A stretch of DNA of 48,147 bases from an uncultured bacterium. GTDB lineage: Bacteria > Verrucomicrobiota > Kiritimatiellia > CAIKKV01 > CAIYGI01. The translations under genes were made by a program, and so were the position numbers. The notes below the pieces were generated by a model. The model saw nothing but the letters and a program-made list of their open reading frames with translations. It had not been told where the DNA came from and made no database searches. The stretch spans positions 1-48,147 of the forward strand of contig CAIYGI010000229.1 in NCBI GenBank assembly GCA_903925685.1, written 5' to 3'. This document shows, piece by piece, positions 1-7,455 of this stretch; the stretch's first letter is position 1; the number at the start of each line of letters is the position of its first letter.

Positions 1-140
1 CCCTGCGGCCCCACGCGCGTCAATGGAACTCAGGCATTTATGGGCACTACAAACCGAAACCCACACGATATATCAGGGACTTGCGACTGAAATCGAACCG
101 ATTTTGCCCGAAACCGTTGAGTACCCGCGAAACTTGGGTT

Positions 141-244
141 AACTACGAAACACGCGAAAAGCGCGAAAAGGATTGGGTTCTGTAACTTTCTTCCTTAAAT
201 AAATTTCCGTTCCCAATTTCGCGCCTTTCGCGTGTTTCGTAGTT
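141..244. repeat. 28-bp near-perfect inverted repeat pair
   Basis: Positions 141-168 and 217-244 are reverse complements over 28 bp with one mismatch, separated by 48 bp. The arms are rich in CGCGAAA and end in AACTACGAAAC. The right arm finishes five bases beyond the stop codon of the TrpR-like gene, so a transcript from that gene could fold the whole unit. It may be a REP/MITE-like element or a long terminator-like hairpin; there is no T-run. Bases 1-140 hold nothing else that I recognise. Confidence 0.8.
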
Positions 245-248
245 CTTA

Positions 249-629
249 TTAGAGCTTGCCGGGCTGTTGTGCCATGTTTCGTAGCACGATGCGGCGGAAG
301 CCGGCGCGGCCCGATTTAAGTTCCCGCGAACCGCGTGTGATCTTGCACAGACTCACGCCCAGCCGTCCGGCGATCGCCCGCTGCGTCAGCCCGGCCTCCA
401 GCATCCGCACCAATTTCCAGCGCAGGGCGATTTCCTCCCGCTCCCTCGGCGTCAGCAGGGCCGCCAGCACATCGTCCACCTCGGCCTCATTGCGCAGTCC
501 GGCCAGCGCCTGCACGAGATCGCGCAGATCGGCCTTGCCCTGTTTTATTTGCCTTATAGCCACGTCCGCATCCGTTGCCCCTCGCTCGGCCATGCGTTCC
601 CTTGCGTGAGGATGGAGTTGCACATTCAT
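249..629 (-). CDS. TrpR-like HTH regulator with DUF4258-like N-terminus
   Basis: A 126-aa protein. Residues about 40-110 match the Trp-repressor fold: a helix with LTPREREEIALRWKLVR, then the HTH segment LTQRAIAGRLGVS and the hallmark ITRGSRELK. This places it nearer TrpR than YerC/YecD. Residues 1-30 (HPHARERMAERGATDADV) instead resemble the start of DUF4258 proteins, so it looks like a fusion or an extended N-terminus. It is expected to bind DNA as a dimer. Tryptophan sensing is not implied, because no trp genes are nearby. The ATG at 627-629 is the only good start. The gene stands alone, and a 28-bp inverted repeat lies directly downstream. Confidence 0.75.
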   Translation of the reverse strand: MNVQLHPHARERMAERGATDADVAIRQIKQGKADLRDLVQALAGLRNEAEVDDVLAALLTPREREEIALRWKLVRMLEAGLTQRAIAGRLGVSLCKITRGSRELKSGRAGFRRIVLRNMAQQPGKL

Positions 630-773
630 AAGTTCAAAACGTCCCAGTCAGTCGTTCGTCTTCGCGCCGAAACGCCAAGGCGCAAAGACTACCACTGTCC
701 TTGAAACCTGCGGTGACGGTGCGGGCAGCGCTCTTTTCTACCGCAACCGCGCCCCCACGGCAAGCCGGAGAGC

Positions 774-879
774 GAGGTGGAGGGCGATGTGGAGGGTGGA
801 TGGTGGAAGGGCGGGGGACAACGCGCATGTGCCGCTCGCGCAGGTGGAAGGTGGATGGTGCGAGGTGGAGGGTGGAAGA
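774..879. repeat. G-rich GGTGGA-type degenerate repeat
   Basis: The plus strand carries many irregular copies of GGTGGA/GGTGGAGG, in blocks at about 774-810 and 842-878, with very few C in those blocks. It lies in the 424-bp gap between the TrpR-like gene and the DUF4143 ATPase. Several open frames cross it, but they look like artefacts of the low-complexity sequence. The rest of 630-1053 shows no recognisable gene. Confidence 0.6.
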
Positions 880-1053
880 CTTACGCGGATGGCACGGATA
901 AAGAAGAAGATTTGACGCTCGCCACCCGCAGGCGTAGCCTTCAGTTGTGTTTGCAACGCTCCGGACATGCATGCAGATATTCGGATGCTGCTGTCGATTC
1001 CGACCTCATTTGACCTGTTGACTCGCCGTCATATTTCCGGTAATTACGACGCC

Positions 1054-2220
1054 ATGAGTACATCACGGTCCTACATACGGTTGCTGAAGGCGCCCCGGCA
1101 GAGCTTCTTTCTGTTCGGTATGCGGGGCGTTGGGAAGAGCACTTGGGCTCGGAAGGCGTTCCCCGATGCTCACCGATTCGATCTCCTGGACGAGGGTTTG
1201 TTCCAAAGTTACCTGCGCGACGCCCGCCTCTTTGGTCGGGAATTGCTGCGTATTCCGGCAGGCCAAACGGTTGTGGTGGACGAGGTTCAGCGACTTCCCG
1301 CCCTCCTGAACGAGGTGCATCGGTTCATCGAGAGCCATGGCCTGCGGTTTATATTGATGGGATCGAGCGCCCGCAAACTGAAGCAGGCGGGCACGAACCT
1401 GCTGGCGGGGCGTGCCTTGCGGCGGGTCATGTTCCCGCTGTTGCCACAGGAACTCGGAGCGGATTTCGACATTACCGAAATACTGCGCTTTGGCAGCCTG
1501 CCCGTAATCTGGCAATCGCCGGCCAAGGCGGAAAGTCTCGATGCCTACGTGCAGTTGTACCTGAAGCAGGAAATCCAGGCGGAGGCCCTGGTGCGAAATC
1601 TGCCGGGATTCGCGCGCTTCCTGCCCATCGCGGCCCTATTTCACGGCCAGGTTCTGAGCGTGGCCGGGTTGTCCCGCGACGCGGGTGTGGCCCGGACAAC
1701 CGTCTCCGGCTATCTAGACATCCTGGCCGACACATATCTGGCTTGGCTCCTGCCGGCGTACGAAGCCAAACTGCGGGTCAAGGAACGGAAGCACCCAAAA
1801 CTGTACTGGGTGGACCCGGGAGTCATGCGGGGGGTGAAACGGGAACTCCATCAACCGGGCGAACTGGAGCGCGGCGCGTTGCTGGAAGGTTGGGTGGGCG
1901 CCCTTTTGAAAGCCTACGGAGAACCCGGTTGTGGCCTGGGACTGCAACATGACGGTCTGTTCTACTGGGCTCCGGCCGAAGGCGGCACCGAGGTCGATTT
2001 CCTGATCAAACGCGGCGCCGAGTTGACAGCCATCGAGGTCAAAGCCAAGGAGTCCCTGGTTCCGCGCGATTTCAATGGACTGAAGGCTATCGTCGAACTG
2101 AAAGGTATTCGTCGCCGGCTGGTTGTGTTCCAAGGCGATCGCCCCTTTCGTACTGAAGACGGCATCGAAGCGGTGCCCATCCGTGATTTCCTGCAGGAAC
2201 TGGAGGAAAAAACTATCTGA
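1054..2220 (+). CDS. AAA ATPase with DUF4143 domain
   Basis: A 388-aa P-loop ATPase of the AAA_14/DUF4143 type. Walker A is GMRGVGKST (residues 22-30) and Walker B is TVVVDEVQRLP (about 72-82). A winged-helix-like middle (GVARTTVSGYLDIL) is followed by the DUF4143 C-terminus with LYWVDPGVMRG and a nuclease-like segment, EVDFLIKRG then AIEVKAKE. I chose the ATG at 1054 because it sits just before the domain; the frame stays open upstream to 967, but those residues do not look like part of the family. Biological roles in this family are poorly defined, and it is common in accessory DNA. It is followed by an antitoxin-like gene but probably not co-regulated, because a repeat unit separates them. 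Confidence 0.85.
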   Translation: MSTSRSYIRLLKAPRQSFFLFGMRGVGKSTWARKAFPDAHRFDLLDEGLFQSYLRDARLFGRELLRIPAGQTVVVDEVQRLPALLNEVHRFIESHGLRFILMGSSARKLKQAGTNLLAGRALRRVMFPLLPQELGADFDITEILRFGSLPVIWQSPAKAESLDAYVQLYLKQEIQAEALVRNLPGFARFLPIAALFHGQVLSVAGLSRDAGVARTTVSGYLDILADTYLAWLLPAYEAKLRVKERKHPKLYWVDPGVMRGVKRELHQPGELERGALLEGWVGALLKAYGEPGCGLGLQHDGLFYWAPAEGGTEVDFLIKRGAELTAIEVKAKESLVPRDFNGLKAIVELKGIRRRLVVFQGDRPFRTEDGIEAVPIRDFLQELEEKTI

Positions 2221-2240
2221 AGTTGAAACATCCTTGACGC

Positions 2241-2297
2241 ATTCACAACGGCCGACGTAGTATTCCAACGTTTGCACGAACGCAAACGCCATTGAAG
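2241..2297. repeat. 57-bp direct repeat, copy 1
   Basis: It matches 2575-2631 at 52 of 57 positions, and all five differences are transitions. It holds a short hairpin, CGTTTGC-acgaac-GCAAACG (2269-2288). Copy 1 ends at the start codon of the antitoxin-like gene, so it is probably its promoter/leader region. Confidence 0.85.
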
Positions 2298-2513
2298 ATG
2301 AAAACGAGTAGAAAAAACAATGATGTTGAAATGCAGGAGGAGTATGACTTCTCGCACGGTGTGCGGGGCAAATACGCCAAGGAGTATGCCAAAGGAACGA
2401 ATATCGCCATTCTCGATCCAGAGGTGGTCAAATTTTTCCCCGACTCCCGCAGTGTAAACGAAGCTCTTCGAGCCCTTCTACCCATCATCCGAAACCATGC
2501 CGCGGCACGTTGA
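2298..2513 (+). CDS. Antitoxin-like small protein
   Basis: A 71-aa protein with the pattern EEYDFSHGVRGKYAKEY, then GTNIAILDPEVVKFFPDS and SVNEALRALL. This pattern is typical of a widespread family of small proteins annotated as antitoxins or 'conserved hypothetical' in bacterial accessory regions. No toxin partner follows it. Instead there is a second copy of its upstream repeat and then the restriction enzyme on the other strand. An internal ATG at 2331 sits just before the conserved part and is an alternative start. Function is inferred from resemblance only. Confidence 0.6.
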   Translation: MKTSRKNNDVEMQEEYDFSHGVRGKYAKEYAKGTNIAILDPEVVKFFPDSRSVNEALRALLPIIRNHAAAR

Positions 2514-2574
2514 TTCCATGCATGGAAACCAGAACTTGACCAACAATCCGCCGGACTCGAAATGGCCTTGGCCC

Positions 2575-2631
2575 ATTCGCGACGGCCGACGTAGTATTTC
2601 AGCGTTTGCACGAACGCAGACGCCATTGAAG
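2575..2631. repeat. 57-bp direct repeat, copy 2
   Basis: Second copy of 2241-2297, offset by 334 bp. In copy 1 the repeat leads into a start codon. Here the equivalent position has no antitoxin reading frame, only the small ORF at 2684. The 334-bp unit may be a duplication whose second gene was lost. Confidence 0.85.
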
Positions 2632-2683
2632 TGGAGACGCTAAAGATAGGCGCCTTTGCGCGCATGGCATAGGAGGACACCGC

Positions 2684-2845
2684 ATGGGGTTTTGGAACAC
2701 CGTCTCTCGGCGCCAGAGCGATTCCGGGGAATCGCTCGTATGCAATGTTGAATGTCGCGCCCTGACCCCAATTGCACTGTTGGGAGCATTAGCACTCGCC
2801 ATTTTGACATTCAACATAGCGTTTTACGGGCGCACGTGGGCGTGA
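2684..2845 (+). CDS. Possible 53-aa single-pass membrane protein
   Basis: A short ORF preceded by a perfect Shine-Dalgarno sequence (AGGAGG at 2671-2676, 7 nt before ATG). It has a polar N-terminus and one hydrophobic stretch, TPIALLGALALAILTFNIAF (residues 28-47), then a short basic tail. It lies downstream of direct-repeat copy 2. No family was recognised. The strong ribosome site and clear membrane segment support it; its small size, and an inverted repeat inside it, argue for caution. Confidence 0.35.
   Translation: MGFWNTVSRRQSDSGESLVCNVECRALTPIALLGALALAILTFNIAFYGRTWA
2745..2817. repeat. 12-bp perfect inverted repeat
   Basis: ATGTTGAATGTC at 2745-2756 is the exact reverse complement of 2806-2817, with 49 bp between. 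It overlaps the possible small membrane ORF and lies downstream of the restriction gene's stop. It could be a recombination or transcription-end structure. Confidence 0.6.
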
Positions 2846-2888
2846 TGAAATTGGGGCATGGTGAGACCGTTTGGAATGGCGATAGTGT

Positions 2889-5800
2889 TCAAAATTCGTC
2901 GAAGGGGCCGAGGTTTTCGACGCCGTAGAGCTTTTCGGCGTGCCAGTTGACGGCCAGTTCGAAGACGGCCAGACAGTCTTCCGGCGACTGAAGCGTACTC
3001 GCCTGCGCGGGCGGTTGCAGGTAGTTGGGGCCGGTGGCCAGCAATTCCAAAATCCACGTCCGCGCGGTTGCAGTGAGTTCCTGCGTCGCGGGTTTCGCGG
3101 CCAATGCCAGCCGTTTGGCTTCAAGACACAGTTCGGCAAGTTTCTTAAGTTGGCGCTCCTGCTGGCGGGTCGGAATGACGATCGGCATCTGTCGCAGGTC
3201 GCCAATCTCCCATTTCTGGGTATGCTTGATGAACTTCATCTTGAGAAAGCTGAAGATGTCGCTGTTGAACACTGCCAGGAAAGCCAACGTATCGAATGTC
3301 TTGCCGACAGGAGTCAGACGCATGCTGTCCGCATCGAAAATGCAGGGATTCTGCCAGCGTGATTTCAGCGCGACATGATTGGCGACGGCGGTCCACGTCA
3401 CACCCGGCGTAAAGAAAAACCTATGCCCTTGCCACCGCGCTTTGGGCGAAGATGACAACCAATTGACGGCATTCTTCGACCAGTCGATATAGAGTGGTTC
3501 GTTGTCGGACCAGCGGTTGCCTTCAGGATCGCCTTTGCGGAACGGAGCGAAGATACCGCGACCGGAGAAACCGTTGTAAATGGCGGCGACACGCAGGGCG
3601 TCGGCGGGATCGGCGTATTCTTCGCTGGATCGCAGTCCGAGTATGTTTCTCGGATTACCCGGTTTTGGTTTCCGTGTGTAAAGCCAACGCACGGCTTCCT
3701 GACAGACGGCGCAGAAGGTGGCATCGGCGATAGTCTTGGCTTTGGGGTTGACCGCACGCGATCCCTTAAGCAGATCGGTTGTTTCCGCCCATAAGTCTTG
3801 CAGTTCAGGAATTTTGCGCCAGCGTTCCCAGAGTTCCCGTTTGCGTTGTTGCCAAGCGAAGGCGAAATCGGCATCCGATACAACCAGCGCGGCGGGAACG
3901 ATGCGATAGAGATCGGTCTTGTTGAAACCAAGGCGAGTGTTGTCGAAGGTCTCGCACAACGGCTCTACACACGCCTCCCATGCGGCAGCGTCGGCCAACG
4001 GTCGCGCGGGGTTGCCGCCATGCTGTTTCAGCAGTTCCATGAAACGGTCGCGCACAGGCGTATCCGCGAGCCAGCGGCGCGTCCAAGCCTCGCGCTTGAC
4101 CGTGAGTGCGGCGGCTTGCGGGGTGCCTTCGAGATAACCGAGAAAACGGGCGTTATTGGCGGTCCGCATTCCCTGTCCGCCTTCGGCGATCAGTCCGACG
4201 AGCGTTACGTCGCCTGGTTTGAGGGTGGCGTGGTAGGCGGTAATGGCTTCGCGGTTCTGGTCGAATTTCTCCGAGGTCTCGATGCGCGGCAACCACTGTC
4301 CGGTCAGCGTTTTAACCGATTGGTTGAACCGGTCGTAGAGCGCGAGCGTTCCGTGTCTGGGCTCGAAAAAGACACGTTTGTGCGCGTCGCGATAAATTGC
4401 GGTCGGCACGTGGTGGAGGCGCAGGGATTTGAAGGTTGTATGCGTGGCGCCCGACGGGACCGCTGGGAAATCCAGCGAAGATGAGAGCGGCAGTTCCGGC
4501 AGTTCAAGATCGGGACGAGTCATCACGCCTTCTTCACGGCGCGGGCGGGCTTGCACGAAGAGCGTGGAAGCATCTGGAGGCGCGGGATGGGACGCATCCG
4601 TTTTTTCTGCGACAAAAATCGCGGCGTCCACCGTCACGTCGAACGGATCGCACTGGCCGAGGATGTGCAGACGATTGTCCTGCAGCATCTGACGCATGTG
4701 GGCTTTGCTGGCGAGGGTGAAAAAGGTGTCGGAAACGATGAAGCCGAACCGTCCGCCGGTCCGCAGGAGCGAGAAGCCAAGTCCGGTGAAATGGACATAG
4801 AGGTCGTCCAGGTATCCGTCGCGCGCGGCGAGATGGTTGCGCCAGCCTTCGCCGGTACTGGTGTGCGTGGAGACGTATGGTGGATTGCCCAGTACCGCGT
4901 CAAAGCCGGCGCGGCAGTTGGGCAGCGGCGTGCCGTCTTCCGCATGGAACACGTCGGGGAAAAGCAATTGCCAGTGGAACGGTTTGAGGGTTTCGCGGAT
5001 CGTACGCGCCTGTTTATCGAGCGTATGGGCGGTTTTGGTCACACGCGGACGGTCGGATGCGGGAATGGCGTCCGGCGTGCAAAGATGCTGGAGTTGCTCG
5101 CGCCATTCGAGATCGGTCAATTGTCCGTTGGCGCGGGCGAGATGTTCGGTCCATAGGTCGGCCAGCGCCACGAGCGGGGCAAGTTCGTCCCGCACCTTGC
5201 GCCATGCCTTCTCTTTGTTTTTGACGATCTCCATTTCGGTGCTGGCTTCGGCTTCGATGGCGAGGTTGCGGCGCACGGCGGCGGAAAGCAACGCGGGCAG
5301 GTGGCGGGAGAAATCGGCGTAACGCTCCGCGTCGCCGGGCGCGGCGGGGAGGCGGTTCATCTCGTCCGGGCGGGCGTAGATCAGCGAGTTGCCGCACATC
5401 AGATGGTGGTCGAGAAAGTTCAGGGGTTCTTCGGCGGCGATACAGGTGAGCCAGAGGGCGAGTTTGGCCAGTTCTACGGCCATGGGATTGATGTCCACAC
5501 CGTAGATGCAGGACTCCACGATACGGCGACGCCAGTAGGCGGTTTCCGCCTGCTCCTGTGGCACGCCGGGCGGCACTGGGGTGAGGCCTGCGTCAAGGAT
5601 TGTCTGACGCGTGCGGCGGTCGGCGCCCGTGGCGACAATTCGTTCGGTCATGCGACGGGTGGTGGGATGGTCAACGATCCTGTCCGCCAGCCATTCCACG
5701 GCCCGCACGAGAAAGTGGCCGCTGCCCATGGCCGGGTCCAAGACGTTCAAACGGAGCAAGGCATAGGCGAAGGCGTTGTCGCGGCGGCGCTCGTCGGATT

Positions 5801-7295
5801 TTGCGGAACGGGCGCGTTGGACATCGGGTAACGCTTCGATCTCGTCCAACAGGGGCGTGAGTGTCTCGCGGACGAGAAACTCGACGATCCAGTCGGGCGT
5901 GTAGATGATGCCGTCGCGGTGGTTCTTTTCGCCGGACTCGTCTTTCAGGCGCAGGCGTCCGGTTTCGCGGACGAGGCGACCGCCGAGCAGCCCTTCGTAA
6001 ATGTCGCCGAGCTGGCGGACGTGCAGACTCGCGTAATCTATCGTCTCGTCGGTCAGGATGCGCAGTTGCCTGTCGCCGGTCCGCGCTGGTGGCTGGGCGA
6101 AGATCAATTGTTTGAGAACGGCGGCGAGACTGGCGTCGCCAATGCGCCAGTGATCAATGAGCGGGTGGTTGCGGAACAAACCGCCGTTGTAACGGGTGAC
6201 GCCGCAGGTTTCGTTGCGGGACGGATTTTTGCCGTCTATCAACTCGAAAAGCCGTAACAGGCGTTCGTAAAGATCGGTGAAAGCGTTGGCGGCGAACAAT
6301 TCGGGTTTGCGCAAATCGTCCGCCAGTCGCACGAGCGAGAATTTTTCGATGTATTGTTTGTTGTGTCCGAATCCCGACGCCCGCACCGGCAAAAGGCCGC
6401 GGCTTTCGGCGTAAAGCACAAAGAGCAGGCGGTAAAGGAAGACCAGCGAGGCATCGTAGATGGCCGTGTAATCTTCCTGGGGTATGGCATTGTCCGGATG
6501 GTTGGCGAACGCGGTGGCCAACTCTTCCAAAACATTGAAAACGCGGCGTTTCAGGTTGCTTTCAAGTTCGGTCTGAAAGCGCGCGGCTTCCGTCTGGATA
6601 TCGTCCAAACCACATGCGCCGTCCGGACGGCGCACGAAGGCTTCGGGGCTGAACAGTTTGCGGAAAATTTGGAAATCGGCGGGCGAGCAAAGCGAACCGT
6701 CGGGATTTACCAGTATGAAGGAAAAATACGCGTCGGCGGATGAACGTTCGGTGTATAGACGCCACTCATTGCCGTTGGTCAGAATGGCCCAGTTGAAAAA
6801 GCGTTGGCCACGCTCATCGCGGGCGAGACGGAGATACTCCTGAATTTGCTGGCAGGGGAATAAATGCGGAGTTTCCCGTTTCGAGACTGCGTCGAGAGGA
6901 TGCCTGAACCGTTTCGCTTCGAGTACGGTCAACGCGAGTCGCACGGCATCGGTGTCCAAGGGGGCCGTGGCGGCCTGGTCCAAGGCATCGCGATTGAGAT
7001 AGAGGCTATAGTCTGGTTTCTTGCACGCTCCGGTAAACCCACGGAGCGTGTTTTCGGTCATGAACTCCCAGCCCAATTGGGAGAGAATTTTGTCTATGAA
7101 ATGGACGCGTGTATAGGGCTCGCCGGCTTTGACAAGTCCGGCGCGATTGTCTTCCAACAGATCGAGCACGAACCGATAACACGCGTCGTCGTCCGGTTGA
7201 TTGGCGGCCAGTTTTGTCAGATAACCTTGTGAAAAGACGCCCTTGCATGTGTAGACGGGCGTCTCTTCTTTGACGAATTGGAATACCTGCTGCAT
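2889..7295 (-). CDS. Type IIG-like (Eco57I-class) restriction enzyme/N6-adenine methyltransferase
   Basis: A 1468-aa single-chain restriction-modification protein. The N-terminus has a PD-(D/E)xK-like nuclease signature: PDY at 94-96, then LEAKRF with E126 and K128, followed by a Q-rich helix and LTNGNEWRLY as in type I/IIG subunits. The methyltransferase has motif I DPAMGSGHF (520-528), GVDINPMAVELAKLALWL (599-616) and the catalytic NPPY (804-807), which specifies N6-adenine methylation. The last 500 residues probably hold the target-recognition region. Cleavage and protection would then sit in one polypeptide, and no separate S or R gene lies nearby. It stands alone on the minus strand. BREX/DISARM partners are absent, so a solo type IIG enzyme is the best reading. 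Confidence 0.85.
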   Translation of the reverse strand: MQQVFQFVKEETPVYTCKGVFSQGYLTKLAANQPDDDACYRFVLDLLEDNRAGLVKAGEPYTRVHFIDKILSQLGWEFMTENTLRGFTGACKKPDYSLYLNRDALDQAATAPLDTDAVRLALTVLEAKRFRHPLDAVSKRETPHLFPCQQIQEYLRLARDERGQRFFNWAILTNGNEWRLYTERSSADAYFSFILVNPDGSLCSPADFQIFRKLFSPEAFVRRPDGACGLDDIQTEAARFQTELESNLKRRVFNVLEELATAFANHPDNAIPQEDYTAIYDASLVFLYRLLFVLYAESRGLLPVRASGFGHNKQYIEKFSLVRLADDLRKPELFAANAFTDLYERLLRLFELIDGKNPSRNETCGVTRYNGGLFRNHPLIDHWRIGDASLAAVLKQLIFAQPPARTGDRQLRILTDETIDYASLHVRQLGDIYEGLLGGRLVRETGRLRLKDESGEKNHRDGIIYTPDWIVEFLVRETLTPLLDEIEALPDVQRARSAKSDERRRDNAFAYALLRLNVLDPAMGSGHFLVRAVEWLADRIVDHPTTRRMTERIVATGADRRTRQTILDAGLTPVPPGVPQEQAETAYWRRRIVESCIYGVDINPMAVELAKLALWLTCIAAEEPLNFLDHHLMCGNSLIYARPDEMNRLPAAPGDAERYADFSRHLPALLSAAVRRNLAIEAEASTEMEIVKNKEKAWRKVRDELAPLVALADLWTEHLARANGQLTDLEWREQLQHLCTPDAIPASDRPRVTKTAHTLDKQARTIRETLKPFHWQLLFPDVFHAEDGTPLPNCRAGFDAVLGNPPYVSTHTSTGEGWRNHLAARDGYLDDLYVHFTGLGFSLLRTGGRFGFIVSDTFFTLASKAHMRQMLQDNRLHILGQCDPFDVTVDAAIFVAEKTDASHPAPPDASTLFVQARPRREEGVMTRPDLELPELPLSSSLDFPAVPSGATHTTFKSLRLHHVPTAIYRDAHKRVFFEPRHGTLALYDRFNQSVKTLTGQWLPRIETSEKFDQNREAITAYHATLKPGDVTLVGLIAEGGQGMRTANNARFLGYLEGTPQAAALTVKREAWTRRWLADTPVRDRFMELLKQHGGNPARPLADAAAWEACVEPLCETFDNTRLGFNKTDLYRIVPAALVVSDADFAFAWQQRKRELWERWRKIPELQDLWAETTDLLKGSRAVNPKAKTIADATFCAVCQEAVRWLYTRKPKPGNPRNILGLRSSEEYADPADALRVAAIYNGFSGRGIFAPFRKGDPEGNRWSDNEPLYIDWSKNAVNWLSSSPKARWQGHRFFFTPGVTWTAVANHVALKSRWQNPCIFDADSMRLTPVGKTFDTLAFLAVFNSDIFSFLKMKFIKHTQKWEIGDLRQMPIVIPTRQQERQLKKLAELCLEAKRLALAAKPATQELTATARTWILELLATGPNYLQPPAQASTLQSPEDCLAVFELAVNWHAEKLYGVENLGPFDEF

Positions 7296-7392
7296 AAGAA
7301 TGCGGTCATCCTACAGCATCACGAAGGGGGCTTCAATATCCGCGGCGATAATTTTCTATAACTGTCAAAGTTCAGATGTGATAAAAAACACC

Positions 7393-7427
7393 GAACACTG
7401 AACACTGAACACTGAACACTGAACACC
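7393..7427. repeat. GAACACT heptamer tandem repeat
   Basis: Four perfect copies of GAACACT (7393-7420) plus a fifth with one change (7421-7427). The tract is in the leader of the large GT-C-like gene, 29 bp before its start and just upstream of the AAGGA ribosome site. A seven-base unit here would change promoter or leader spacing if copy number slips. Confidence 0.9.
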
Positions 7428-7455
7428 AACTCCGCCTCCAAGGAACCCAAACGCC

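Noticed and set aside
634..1013. Several open frames on both strands across the G-rich repeat
   Set aside because: Low-complexity, arginine/proline-rich translations with no ribosome site or family pattern; they result from the repeat.
2241..2297. Direct repeat considered as an integron attC
   Set aside because: No GTTRRRY/RYYYAAC boxes and the hairpin is short; it does not resemble the 37575 site.
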